DNA of 23,514 nucleotides from JBCCGR01 sp039029195. Lineage in GTDB: Bacteria; Pseudomonadota; Alphaproteobacteria; Rhizobiales; Rhizobiaceae. A program made the position numbers and the translations under genes. Location of the stretch: positions 1 through 23,514 of the forward strand of contig JBCCGR010000065.1 in assembly GCA_039029195.1 (NCBI GenBank), read 5' to 3'. The notes under the pieces are model-generated. The model worked only from the letters and a program-made list of their open reading frames with translations. It ran no database searches and was not told where the DNA came from. Positions 7,788 through 15,602 of this stretch are shown here, piece by piece; the stretch's first letter is position 1; each line of letters opens with the position of its first letter.

Positions 7788-7904
7788 TTTATCGAGTTTG
7801 AGGGTGGATTTCGCGAAAATTCTGCCGCATCCAGCGGCAACAATGTGGTGCGATTGCGGCTATCCCCAGGCAAAGGCACCCGAAGTCGTACAAAGGACAG
7901 ATTT

Positions 7905-8315
7905 GTGACCGTTGAAAAACCACTCCTCCTTGTGGTCGCCTGCGCGCTGGTTGACACCGACAATCGGGTGATGATTGCCCAGCGCCCGGAAGGAAAATCC
8001 ATGGCGGGTCTTTGGGAGTTTCCCGGTGGCAAGGTTGAAAAAGGTGAGACACCCGAAGCTGCTCTCATTCGCGAGTTGCAGGAAGAATTGTCAATTGAAA
8101 CAAAGGCTTCGTGCCTGGCTCCTTTGTCGTTTGCCAGCCATGCCTATGATGATTTTCATCTTCTCATGCCGCTCTACATCTGCCGCAGATGGTGGGGCAT
8201 CGTGCGCCCGCGCGAAAATCAGGTGACGAAGTGGGTGCGGGCCGGTGCGTTGCGTGACTATCCCATGCCCGAGGCGGATGCGCCATTAATCCCCGCGTTA
8301 ATGGATATTTTATAA
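7905..8315 (+). CDS. mutT: MutT-type Nudix hydrolase (8-oxo-dGTP diphosphatase)
   Basis: A 136-aa Nudix protein. The Nudix box runs from G42 to I64 and reads G-x5-E-x7-R-E-L-x-E-E-L-S-I, keeping all metal-binding glutamates; the usual glycine near the end is a serine. LWEFPGGKVEKGE is typical of MutT proteins that remove oxidised dGTP, and the length is standard. The start is the GTG at 7905, set by an AAAGGA ribosome site about 8 nt upstream; the much longer open frame from 7341 overlaps mnmD antisense and is not coding before this point. It is divergent from mnmD with a 117-nt gap. Confidence 0.9.
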   Translation: MTVEKPLLLVVACALVDTDNRVMIAQRPEGKSMAGLWEFPGGKVEKGETPEAALIRELQEELSIETKASCLAPLSFASHAYDDFHLLMPLYICRRWWGIVRPRENQVTKWVRAGALRDYPMPEADAPLIPALMDIL

Positions 8316-8411
8316 GATTGGTTCACCCTTTGTTATCCATAACGGTTTGACCTGGATCGTCCACTGATAGGGCGGACGCCAAGCCGTTGAAATAACAAAT
8401 GGAATTGCGCC

Positions 8412-8717
8412 ATGAGCAGAACAGTCCTTCGCACTGCCGCCGCATTCTGGTCGAACCGCCGGGCGGCAACATCCATTGAAATGGCGATGTTTTTTGCCGT
8501 TGCAGCTATCGCGATCACCTTCGCTCTGACGCCGCTGATCTCCGACAGCGGGGATAAGATTGCCCGCAATTCGTCCGACGGGATCGACCGCACGGTGACG
8601 GGCTCAATCAACAATGGTTCGACGAACCGCTACGTCGTGCGCCGAAGCGTGTTGCAACCAAGTAAGACCAGCCAGTGTGTGATTTATCCAAATGGTACCC
8701 AGTCCGGAGACTGTTGA
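8412..8717 (+). CDS. Flp/TadE-like pilin-related small protein, 101 aa
   Basis: After a basic N-terminus (through RR at 16-17) comes A-A-T-S-I-E followed by a 20-residue hydrophobic helix (24-43). This resembles Flp-type IVb pilins and TadE-like pseudopilins, where a prepilin peptidase cuts just before the mature N-terminus and a glutamate sits at position +5. Here E23 would be +5 if the cut falls after A18, but the usual -1 glycine is alanine and the tyrosine after the glutamate is methionine. The C-terminal part is short and polar, with cysteines at 89 and 101 that could form a disulfide loop. No tad or cpa assembly genes are in the window. The function is unproven. Confidence 0.65.
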   Translation: MSRTVLRTAAAFWSNRRAATSIEMAMFFAVAAIAITFALTPLISDSGDKIARNSSDGIDRTVTGSINNGSTNRYVVRRSVLQPSKTSQCVIYPNGTQSGDC

Positions 8718-8719
8718 AA

Positions 8720-9637
8720 TTACTTGCTTTTCGCCGGTGGTGATGGCGACAGCGCGTCAGCGAGACTGATTTTTCCGCTGCCAGGTTTCAGCGGCTGTTG
8801 CTGGCTTTCGTGTGGTACCCATCCCGACATGAATATGAATGAAAACGTGGCGGGAATCTTCCTTTTTCCGTCAATGTTTTCAACCGGATAATGTCTTTCA
8901 ACATCCTGCCAGATGGTTTTGGTCAATGGCGGTCGTTGTCCATTCAACGCGTTGGTTGCGCCAACGGCGCGCAAGTCATAAGCAATAGTTTCTAAACCAG
9001 AATAGCGTACTTCCACCTGTTCCTGATCGATCACGGGAAGCGCAAAGCCGGTGCGCTGCAAAAGTCCGCCGATCTGCTGAACACTCGGGAATGGATCGAC
9101 CCTTTGGGCAGCGCCATCCCGGTGTTTGGCCTCGGCAGCAATGAGAGCGGCTCTTAAAGCCGACAGCGTTCCATCTCCTGGTACAGCGGCCAAAAAAAGT
9201 CCGTCTGATTTCAATGCCTTATGAAACATTGAAAGCTCGCGAAGTGGATTGTTGCTCCAGTGCAGGATCAACGGTGCGATGACCAGATCATGTTGATTTT
9301 CTTCAATATCTGGAACGGTCCCGCTGGTTTGGAACAGAGCCCTCGCGTCCAGAAATTTGATTTTGGCGGACGGAAGAAGTCTCGAGGCTTTTGCTTCCAA
9401 CCGCCATTCATTCAGACCGACAAGGAGGATGGTTTCAAAGGATCTGTTGACCATTCGCAGGCGGTCAATGAGATCATCGATCACGCGATCGACGAGAAAC
9501 AAACTGTCTGAAGTTGCAATCTTCCGCGCCCGGGCCAGATGCGCAACCAACCTTGAATGGTCAAATATTTCAGTGTCTTGTGCCACGGGCAAAGGGCGGT
9601 CTGTGAGAGTTTTCTTGCTTATCGCATGAATTGGCAA
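8720..9637 (-). CDS. NDUFAF5/BioC-like methyltransferase-fold protein
   Basis: The segment HDLVIAPLILHWSNN (residues 116-130) followed by ALKSDGLFLAAVPGDGTLSALRAAL matches the well-known pattern of the mitochondrial complex I assembly factor NDUFAF5 and its bacterial relatives in the BioC-like class I methyltransferase fold. In this family the protein is linked to complex I assembly by arginine hydroxylation in eukaryotes. The SAM-binding motif I region reads ETILLVGLNEW (68-78) and lacks the usual glycine-rich loop, so SAM binding is doubtful. The start is unclear: TTG 9637 gives the full frame, while GTG 9586 is closer to the usual N-terminus. It is divergent from comF with about 19 nt between them. 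Confidence 0.75.
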   Translation of the reverse strand: MPIHAISKKTLTDRPLPVAQDTEIFDHSRLVAHLARARKIATSDSLFLVDRVIDDLIDRLRMVNRSFETILLVGLNEWRLEAKASRLLPSAKIKFLDARALFQTSGTVPDIEENQHDLVIAPLILHWSNNPLRELSMFHKALKSDGLFLAAVPGDGTLSALRAALIAAEAKHRDGAAQRVDPFPSVQQIGGLLQRTGFALPVIDQEQVEVRYSGLETIAYDLRAVGATNALNGQRPPLTKTIWQDVERHYPVENIDGKRKIPATFSFIFMSGWVPHESQQQPLKPGSGKISLADALSPSPPAKSK

Positions 9638-9656
9638 AATCCTCTATTGTTGCGCA

Positions 9657-10481
9657 ATGAACAGTACCGCGACGGCACAAGAGAGCGATGTCGAACCCGC
9701 CTCTGGGTTTTCTGCCCATGTGCACCGCGCTCGTATACTGCCAACCACTATCGGGCACCGAATTCTCGAAACACTATTGCCGCCAACCTGCCTCACTTGT
9801 CATCAGCGCACGGACAAGGTTGGCACGGTCTGCGTAAGGTGCTGGAATTCAATTCGTTTTATAGAAAAACCATTCTGCGAGGTTTTGGGGACACCCTTCG
9901 CTTATGATCTTGGGGAGGGCGCGTTGTCGGCAGAGGCCATTGCAAATCCGCCTCCTTTCGAGCGTTTGAGGAGCATTGCTCACTACGACGACACAATCCG
10001 CCAACTTGTTCTTTCGCTGAAATTCTCGGATCGGACCGACCTTGCCCCCTGGATGGCGGACTGGATGGTCCAATGGGTGAAACGATCCGCACCCGAACTC
10101 CTTGAAAACAATCCGCTAATTGTTCCGGTGCCACTGCATCGCAGGCGCCTGTTGTCGCGGCGTTTCAACCAATCCGCCGAGCTGGCAAGACCCTTTGCTA
10201 GGCTCGCTGATTGCGTTTATGCACCTGAATTGCTTGAGCGCAGCCGTTCCACCCGCCAACAGGTGGGCTTGAAGCAGTCCGAGCGGGCCGCCAACGTTCG
10301 CGGAGCATTCCGGGTTCCCGCCTCACGCAATATTGAAGTCAGCCATCGGCGGGTCCTTTTGATTGATGATGTCTACACAACAGGCGCAACCCTTGAAGCC
10401 TGCGCCCGCGCGCTTATACGCGGTGGTGCTGCGGGTGTTGACTGTCTCACCTTTGCGCGGGTTGCACCGGAGGAGGGGTAA
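9657..10481 (+). CDS. comF: ComF family phosphoribosyltransferase-like protein
   Basis: An N-terminal zinc-ribbon-like part, CLTC (45-48) and CVRC (59-62) with a further cysteine at 74, is followed by a type I phosphoribosyltransferase domain whose PRPP loop is LLIDDVYTTGAT (234-245). VPVPLHRRRLLSRRFNQ (about 156-171) and the R-x-T-x2-Q-x2-L stretch SRSTRQQVGLKQSER are typical of ComF/GntX proteins. In naturally competent bacteria ComF helps DNA uptake; in alphaproteobacteria the role is less certain. The N-terminus is about 30 residues longer than needed, and no clear ribosome site precedes ATG 9657, so the start may lie inside. It begins the plus-strand run continuing with grxC and the amidase. 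Confidence 0.9.
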   Translation: MNSTATAQESDVEPASGFSAHVHRARILPTTIGHRILETLLPPTCLTCHQRTDKVGTVCVRCWNSIRFIEKPFCEVLGTPFAYDLGEGALSAEAIANPPPFERLRSIAHYDDTIRQLVLSLKFSDRTDLAPWMADWMVQWVKRSAPELLENNPLIVPVPLHRRRLLSRRFNQSAELARPFARLADCVYAPELLERSRSTRQQVGLKQSERAANVRGAFRVPASRNIEVSHRRVLLIDDVYTTGATLEACARALIRGGAAGVDCLTFARVAPEEG

Positions 10482-10561
10482 ACCCTATATATCGTGAGGA
10501 TTTAGCGGACTTCGTTTCGCGGTTCCCACCCCACAACATCAAGAAAACGAACGTTCTCTCC

Positions 10562-10819
10562 ATGGCCAATGTCACCATCTATACGCGGCAGCTCTGTGGC
10601 TTTTGCAGCGCTGCAAAACATCTTCTTTCCCAGAAGAATGTTGCATTCACCGAACATGACGCAACCTTCGATCCTGCCCTTCGCAAGGAGATGATTTCAA
10701 AGTCCGGTGGTGCATCGACCTTCCCACAGATTTTTGTTGGGGAAGAACATATCGGCGGCTGCGACGATCTGATGGCGCTGGAAAGGTCCGGCAAGCTTGA
10801 TCCGCTGCTCGCAATGTGA
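10562..10819 (+). CDS. grxC: Glutaredoxin 3
   Basis: An 85-aa thioredoxin-fold protein. The redox motif is C-G-F-C (residues 12-15) rather than the common CPYC, and the cis-proline TFPQIFV and the GGCDDL glutathione-binding motif are present. It should reduce disulfides and glutathione-mixed disulfides in the cytoplasm using glutathione. The dithiol arrangement is kept. It lies 80 nt after comF; the gap contains a TATATAT-like stretch just after the comF stop that could be part of a separate promoter. The amidase gene follows after 46 nt. Confidence 0.95.
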   Translation: MANVTIYTRQLCGFCSAAKHLLSQKNVAFTEHDATFDPALRKEMISKSGGASTFPQIFVGEEHIGGCDDLMALERSGKLDPLLAM

Positions 10820-10865
10820 AGAATTAGCCGGGCCAAAACTGCATCCCGGCCAAGGAGAGTGTGAT

Positions 10866-11729
10866 ATGAGCCGATTTCTGGCTGCCTGCGTGCAACTTCG
10901 TTCCGGTATTGATCCGGAACAAAATCAACTGGTTGTGGGTGATCTGATTGCAGACGCTGCCGGGCAGGATGCAAAATTTGTTCAGACACCTGAGATGACC
11001 GGATTTGTTCAAAAGCGCCGCGCGGGCCTGATGGAAACCGTGCGAAAGCAGGATGATGACCCCATCGTTGCAGCCGCAAGCGGCTGGGCCAAACAGCACG
11101 AAATCTGGCTTCACATCGGTTCAACCGCCATTCTGCGCGACGATGGCAAGGTTGCGAACCGGGCCTTTGTGTTTGCACCTGATGGTGCGCTCATCTCGAC
11201 CTATGACAAGATCCACATGTTCGATGTGGATCTCGACAATGGTGAAAGCTGGCGGGAATCAGCGATTTATGAGTCGGGAACAAGAAGCGTTCTGACCCGT
11301 GCGGCAGGAGCAACCATCGGGCTAGGTATCTGTTATGACGTGCGTTTCCCGGCGCTTGCCAACACCTATGCACAAAATGGTGCAGAAGTTCTGACCTTCC
11401 CAGCCTGTTTTACCCGCCAGACCGGCCGGGCGCACTGGCATACATTGATGCAGGCGCGCGCCATCGAAAATGGTGCCTATGTGATTTCCGCCGCTCAGGG
11501 TGGCGATCATGAAGACGGGCGCGAAACCTTTGGCCACTCCATTATCGTTGATCCCTGGGGGGAAGTCATCGCCGACAGCTGCAATGAGGAACCCGGCGTG
11601 GTGGTTGCAGAAATTGACCTTGATGCTGTAAAAGCTGCGCGCTCGAAGGTGCCGAACCTGAAGAACGAGCGTGCCTTCACGCTTCAGGATGACACGGCGC
11701 CTGATGGCACACTGAAGAAGACAGCTTAG
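10866..11729 (+). CDS. Carbon-nitrogen hydrolase, Nit1-type amidase
   Basis: A 287-aa nitrilase-superfamily enzyme with the full catalytic triad: E43 (in TPEMTGF), K115 (in YDKIHMFDVDL) and C156 (in GLGICYDVRFP). The KIHMFDVDL segment followed by NGESWRES is characteristic of Nit1/deaminated glutathione amidase, a metabolite-repair enzyme that cleaves deaminated glutathione formed by transaminases. The neighbouring glutaredoxin gene fits a glutathione-linked role. ATG 10866 is preceded by a good AAGGAGAG ribosome site; the longer frame from 10797 overlaps grxC and is not used. The DUF1178 gene follows after 11 nt. Confidence 0.92.
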   Translation: MSRFLAACVQLRSGIDPEQNQLVVGDLIADAAGQDAKFVQTPEMTGFVQKRRAGLMETVRKQDDDPIVAAASGWAKQHEIWLHIGSTAILRDDGKVANRAFVFAPDGALISTYDKIHMFDVDLDNGESWRESAIYESGTRSVLTRAAGATIGLGICYDVRFPALANTYAQNGAEVLTFPACFTRQTGRAHWHTLMQARAIENGAYVISAAQGGDHEDGRETFGHSIIVDPWGEVIADSCNEEPGVVVAEIDLDAVKAARSKVPNLKNERAFTLQDDTAPDGTLKKTA

Positions 11730-11740
11730 AGTTTTCCGCT

Positions 11741-12169
11741 TTGATCAAGTTCAATCTCATCTGCGATAACGCTCATACGTTTGAGGGCTGGTTTGGCTCT
11801 TCGGACGATTTTGATGTCCAGCAGATGAGGGGCTTGGTCGAGTGCCCCCAATGCGGCTCAAGCGCTGTTTCCAAGGCGCTGATGGCACCGCGCGTTACCA
11901 CGAGCCGCTCGAAGGAAAAGACCGCCGTTGCAATGGTTGATGCCAAGCGTCGCGAGATTTTTTCAGAGATGAAAAAGTTGCGCGACAAGGTTGTTGAATC
12001 GTCAGAAAATGTGGGCGAGAAATTCCCCGAAGAAGCTCGCAAAATTCATTATGGCGAGGCAGAGCAGCGCGGCATTTATGGTGCGGCTTCCATGGAAGAA
12101 GCCTCCGAGCTCATTGACGAGGGCATCGCGATTGCCCCGCTGCCGGTGTTCCCAGACGACGGGAATTGA
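11741..12169 (+). CDS. DUF1178 family protein, 142 aa
   Basis: The N-terminus MIKFNLICDNAHTFEGWF and the CPQCGS motif (C35, C38; C8 may be a further ligand) are hallmarks of the DUF1178 family, whose members probably bind zinc. The function is unknown. The start is a TTG at 11741, 11 nt after the amidase stop. The family is often found next to Nit-type amidases in alphaproteobacteria, so cotranscription with grxC and the amidase is likely. It marks the right end of the conserved housekeeping block; sequence character changes immediately after it. Confidence 0.9.
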   Translation: MIKFNLICDNAHTFEGWFGSSDDFDVQQMRGLVECPQCGSSAVSKALMAPRVTTSRSKEKTAVAMVDAKRREIFSEMKKLRDKVVESSENVGEKFPEEARKIHYGEAEQRGIYGAASMEEASELIDEGIAIAPLPVFPDDGN

Positions 12170-12233
12170 CTATTCCGGGCATAAGAACAATACTGAATAT
12201 TCATATTTATTTATATTTGATTGGATTTTTTTT

Positions 12234-12986
12234 ATGGAATATTTCCAAAGTGATCTTGCGCGCTTTCTTCTCGTTATAGGTTTTATGATTGTTGCAGGTG
12301 CTCTTGGGGGGGTAACTAACTATCTGGTAGAATTAAAGAATCATCGAAATGTGGATGATAGCTCAATCCCAACCCCATCGTTCAGATTAAACCTGGGATT
12401 GTCTGTTATTGCCTCATTTCTAGTTCCACTGTTTTTGGGGTTTATACAAAGCGACGTTTTAAAAATTATTATGAGCAAAGAGGATGCTTGGCTACAAAGC
12501 TTGTTGATATTCTTCGGCTTCTGTTTGGTCGCTGCCTTCGCTGCAAACTCATTTATAGGGTCGATATCCTCTAAAATTCTCAGGATGGCTGAGCAAGCCA
12601 ATGAAGAAGCTCAAGATGCTCGTCGAATCGCGCAACAGACGAAAATAGAAATCAGTGAGCAGTTGGAAGAAGAGAGCATATCTGAAGACGATGCGGCAAT
12701 GTCCGCAAGCAGTTTGGACAATGTTGATCTTTCAGTGCCACAAGAGATGGTTTTGAAGGCGCTAAATAATAAACCGCAAATGCGTCGATCAGTCTCCGGC
12801 ATATTTCATGATGTTAGATTGTCCGGAGAATCAGAAATGCCCCGAGGTAACGTCAAGCCTGTGCTGGACAGCTTGGTCGAAAATGGTTTGGCTCACTCAT
12901 TTCAATCGGATAGGGACGGCACAATCAGATATAAAATGACAAAGTTGGGATCCGTCGAGCTTCAACGACAGATAGCTGGAACATAA
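12234..12986 (+). CDS. Three-TM membrane protein with C-terminal winged helix
   Basis: A 250-aa protein. Three hydrophobic helices lie at about 11-31 (with AGALGGVTNY), 54-72 and 86-107, followed by a charged coiled-coil-like segment (112-150, EQANEEAQDARR) and a C-terminal domain (168-245) resembling a winged helix-turn-helix. The membrane part resembles what I remember of the YLATT (YEATS-like-associated three-TM) domain, but I cannot verify this. The gene is clearly more AT-rich than its neighbours, especially 12180-12500, which suggests recent acquisition. ATG 12234 has only a weak upstream GGA. It could be a membrane-tethered sensor or regulator. It lies before the helical-protein operon on the same strand, 218 nt away. 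Confidence 0.75.
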   Translation: MEYFQSDLARFLLVIGFMIVAGALGGVTNYLVELKNHRNVDDSSIPTPSFRLNLGLSVIASFLVPLFLGFIQSDVLKIIMSKEDAWLQSLLIFFGFCLVAAFAANSFIGSISSKILRMAEQANEEAQDARRIAQQTKIEISEQLEEESISEDDAAMSASSLDNVDLSVPQEMVLKALNNKPQMRRSVSGIFHDVRLSGESEMPRGNVKPVLDSLVENGLAHSFQSDRDGTIRYKMTKLGSVELQRQIAGT

Positions 12987-13204
12987 TTCAATCGGCGGAG
13001 TGGGAAATTCGGCAAAGTTGCACTCCGCCTCCATAATCAGTTGCTTTGCTCCAGGTGTCTGACACGTTTCAAATGAAACTGTGCAATTGTTCACTTGTGA
13101 AGCCAAATAAAGATCACTAGCCTCGACCAATTCGGCTTTACGATAACGGTCAGTTTCAAGGCCGACCAGCCGAACAGACTATCCTTGGGGGAGAACGTTC
13201 GGCC
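12987..13204 (+). promoter_or_regulatory. Leader region of the helical-protein operon
   Basis: This 218-nt gap must carry the promoter of the three-gene operon unless transcription reads in from the AT-rich gene. It contains several short dyads: GTTTC with GAAAC around AAAT (near 13064-13077), TTCAC with GTGAA (13090-13101), and TTCGGCT (13131-13137) with AGCCGAA (13168-13174). The GGGGGAG ribosome site ends the region. No confident -35/-10 pair was found, and no gene is supported on either strand. Confidence 0.4.
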
Positions 13205-14431
13205 ATGGGTGACAGCGAAAAATCCATTGATCCTGTGCACGCATTGGAGGCTGCACAACCGCCCGGTCCCGACACACTCACCGCCGACTATCAGATCGCC
13301 TCTGATGCGTTCATCATGCTCCAGACCTATTGCGATTTGGTGGAAGAGCAGGTCAATCTAGGTCTGCCGGTCGATGCGGGTGTGGCCTATGAGGCGTCTG
13401 TCTATCAAGGTGAGATGAAGCAGAAGGCACGGGATTTTCACCGCCAGCGTGACAGTGAATTCATCGAACTCGTCGCGGTGGCGATGAGCATAAATGACCT
13501 CTTTCAGGCGCTTTGTTCCATTTCTTTGCCACAGCTTCGCGCGCCGGACGGGCTGTCGGATCGGCTGAAATCTGTTTCTGCGGAGCTTGCGGTTGTCGCC
13601 AAAGAGAGCGGGCGAACCAACCAGAAATGCACGACCTATGCATCAGATGTTGAGATCGTTCACAGCGAAGCGGCGGTAATGAACACCAAACTGGATGCAG
13701 CGCTGGTGCCCGCCATTCTGCAACTCGGAACCGAAGCCGAAGCAAGCCTTGCAGAGATCAATGCGCTGAAAGCGGCCATTCAGAAAAACATCAATGACAT
13801 CGTTGAAGGCGCCCACAAGGGTGGTGCGGCCTACAACGAACTTGGTGTCGGGTTTTTGACAACGATTGAGAATGCTCGGGCCGCGGATGCTGCCAAGAAA
13901 AAGGCGGAAGCGGAAAAGGGAAAGAAAGACGAGGGCAAGAAAAAGGGTGACAAGAAAGAGGACAAGAAGAAGGACGGGGCCAAGAAACCGGACATACCTT
14001 CAGCCGACTTCGTGATTTCCGCCATTCATGGGGCGGAAGCGGGAGCCGAAGAAACATCGAAGGCGCGGGCGGAGCTCAACGCCAACAATAAGAAACTTGC
14101 GAAGGCCTATCACAAGCTTGCACAACAGAATGAGTTTCTGGCGATCGCCAAGGTTGTTGCCGTGCAAAACGGTATGATGGCAGATGCCATGAAAGATGCC
14201 TCAACTGCAGTGAGCCGCCTTGCCGAAACCTGGGGCCGCTCGCCGCTCGCCCCGCCGGGAAGCGGAATTTCCCTTTCTCTGCAGACATTTGCCGAGCTTG
14301 CTGGTGAGCTTCCGAACAATAGTGAGGCTGCCAATCTTCTTGCTGAGAAAATCGACTATGCCGGATCCGCATGGGCGCTGCTTGGTGACCGGCTGGATGC
14401 GATCAGACGACGGCTGGCAGGGGTCGACTGA
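13205..14431 (+). CDS. Candidate alpha pore-forming toxin, component 1 (408 aa)
   Basis: A long, almost fully alpha-helical protein without signal peptide. Helices rich in A, E, K and L run through residues 25-225 and 265-345. Between them, at 231-261 (13895-13987), lies a 31-residue insert with 16 lysines and 8 acidic residues. In ClyA-type bundles the equivalent mid-sequence position carries the hydrophobic head, so the polar insert may mark a subunit that does not itself enter the membrane. The length is close to what I recall for XaxA/YaxA. The family assignment is inference from architecture and from the next gene. The start has a GGGGGAG ribosome site about 10 nt upstream. The downstream gene follows after 59 nt. 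Confidence 0.6.
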   Translation: MGDSEKSIDPVHALEAAQPPGPDTLTADYQIASDAFIMLQTYCDLVEEQVNLGLPVDAGVAYEASVYQGEMKQKARDFHRQRDSEFIELVAVAMSINDLFQALCSISLPQLRAPDGLSDRLKSVSAELAVVAKESGRTNQKCTTYASDVEIVHSEAAVMNTKLDAALVPAILQLGTEAEASLAEINALKAAIQKNINDIVEGAHKGGAAYNELGVGFLTTIENARAADAAKKKAEAEKGKKDEGKKKGDKKEDKKKDGAKKPDIPSADFVISAIHGAEAGAEETSKARAELNANNKKLAKAYHKLAQQNEFLAIAKVVAVQNGMMADAMKDASTAVSRLAETWGRSPLAPPGSGISLSLQTFAELAGELPNNSEAANLLAEKIDYAGSAWALLGDRLDAIRRRLAGVD

Positions 14432-14490
14432 CATGAACTGACATCTGCAGGTTTTCTGCAGAGCAAACCGAGCCGGGGAGGGATCGGACC

Positions 14491-15591
14491 ATGAGTGAAA
14501 CACCAGGTGAGGCCATTGGAAAAATCGGCGAAGCTCACAAGGGGCAGATTGGCCACGCGCTCTATGTGGAGCACTATTCCAATTCAATTCTTGAACAGCC
14601 GCTTGTGGCGCTGGGGAAATTCAAAAACCTGAAAGACGATCAGGCGGCAATCAACAAGGGGCTCAATGCGGCCAAGGATCATGCCAATGATTACCTGAAG
14701 CATATTGAACCAGCGATGATCAAGAACGCCACGGCGATCGAGAATTACTTCTCGCTGCATCAGGCGGTGCAAACCACGCTGCCTGCGGGTTCGACCAAAA
14801 AACAATGGTTGGATGCGTTGAGTGCATTGCGGGATGAATCGAACGGATACAAGAGCGATGCCCACACTGTGGCGACCAAACTCGACACGCTGCATGACAA
14901 TGTTGCCAAGGATTCCGTGGCTCTGAACGATGCCGTTCACAAGTTCAACGTGGTGGTCAAGGGCGACAACGGCATTCTCGATTCCCTTGGTGACGATATT
15001 GACGATATTCAAAGCAAGATCGATGGCGAGATCGCCGGAGCGGTTATCGCGGGACTGGCTATTGCTGGCGGTGCCTTCATGATTGCGGTGGGTGGCATCT
15101 CCGAGTTTGTAACCGCAGGCACCTCAACCGCATTGGTCGCCGGTGGCGTCGCCATTGTTGCAGCAGGATCGGCCGGAGAGAAAGCCGCGGTTGACGCCCT
15201 CAAGGGCCTCTACGACCAGAAAAACACGCTGGTGCAGGAGAAATCAGACCTCGAAGCTGAGGTGAAATTTACCCAGGGCATCAACAAGAGCTTTTCGAGC
15301 CTGGCCAGCAAAGCTGCTCAATCCGTCACCTACGCCACCCAGATGCACAGCGCCTGGACCGGGTTGGAGGACAATCTTGTCCAGATGATCGCGGACCTCG
15401 ACAAGGGGATCAAGTCGGTCGACACGCTTCAGAAACTGTTTTTGACCGCGACCAATACGGAAATCGGCAAGGTTTCCAAAGAACTTGATATCATCAAGCA
15501 GCAACTTGCCGGGGTGACGATGTTGCCGATTCCTCAAGGCAAACTGTTGCAGCAGACTCTGGGCGACTATTCCGCCAAGCTCGCGGCATAG
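14491..15591 (+). CDS. Candidate alpha pore-forming toxin, component 2 with hydrophobic hairpin (366 aa)
   Basis: A helical bundle protein without signal peptide. Helices at about 40-95 and 120-178 are followed by a hydrophobic hairpin at 181-228: two glycine/alanine/valine-rich arms (181-202 and 206-228) joined by S-E-F-V-T. Long amphipathic helices return at 230-340. This helix / hydrophobic head / helix order is the signature of ClyA-superfamily toxins (XaxB/YaxB, HblB, NheB, AhlB), in which the head unfolds to enter the membrane. The length fits XaxB- or Nhe-type subunits. It has a strong GGGAGGGA ribosome site about 7 nt before ATG 14491. Membership is not confirmed by any search. An alternative is a helical membrane-active protein of another kind. 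Confidence 0.65.
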   Translation: MSETPGEAIGKIGEAHKGQIGHALYVEHYSNSILEQPLVALGKFKNLKDDQAAINKGLNAAKDHANDYLKHIEPAMIKNATAIENYFSLHQAVQTTLPAGSTKKQWLDALSALRDESNGYKSDAHTVATKLDTLHDNVAKDSVALNDAVHKFNVVVKGDNGILDSLGDDIDDIQSKIDGEIAGAVIAGLAIAGGAFMIAVGGISEFVTAGTSTALVAGGVAIVAAGSAGEKAAVDALKGLYDQKNTLVQEKSDLEAEVKFTQGINKSFSSLASKAAQSVTYATQMHSAWTGLEDNLVQMIADLDKGIKSVDTLQKLFLTATNTEIGKVSKELDIIKQQLAGVTMLPIPQGKLLQQTLGDYSAKLAA

Positions 15592-15602
15592 GGGGCAAAG
15601 CA

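Noticed and set aside
7341..7904. Upstream extension of the mutT frame
   Set aside because: It is antisense to mnmD and has no Nudix-like content; the GTG at 7905 has a good ribosome site and gives the normal MutT length.
10551..10558. GAACGTTC palindrome before grxC, also present at 13193-13200 before the helical-protein operon
   Set aside because: Considered as a LexA-type site, but the GTTC-N7-GTTC spacing of alphaproteobacterial SOS boxes is not met at either place.
12897..13130. Minus-strand frame of 77 codons in the leader of the helical-protein operon
   Set aside because: No ribosome site or domain, and it overlaps the end of the AT-rich gene; more likely a shadow frame.
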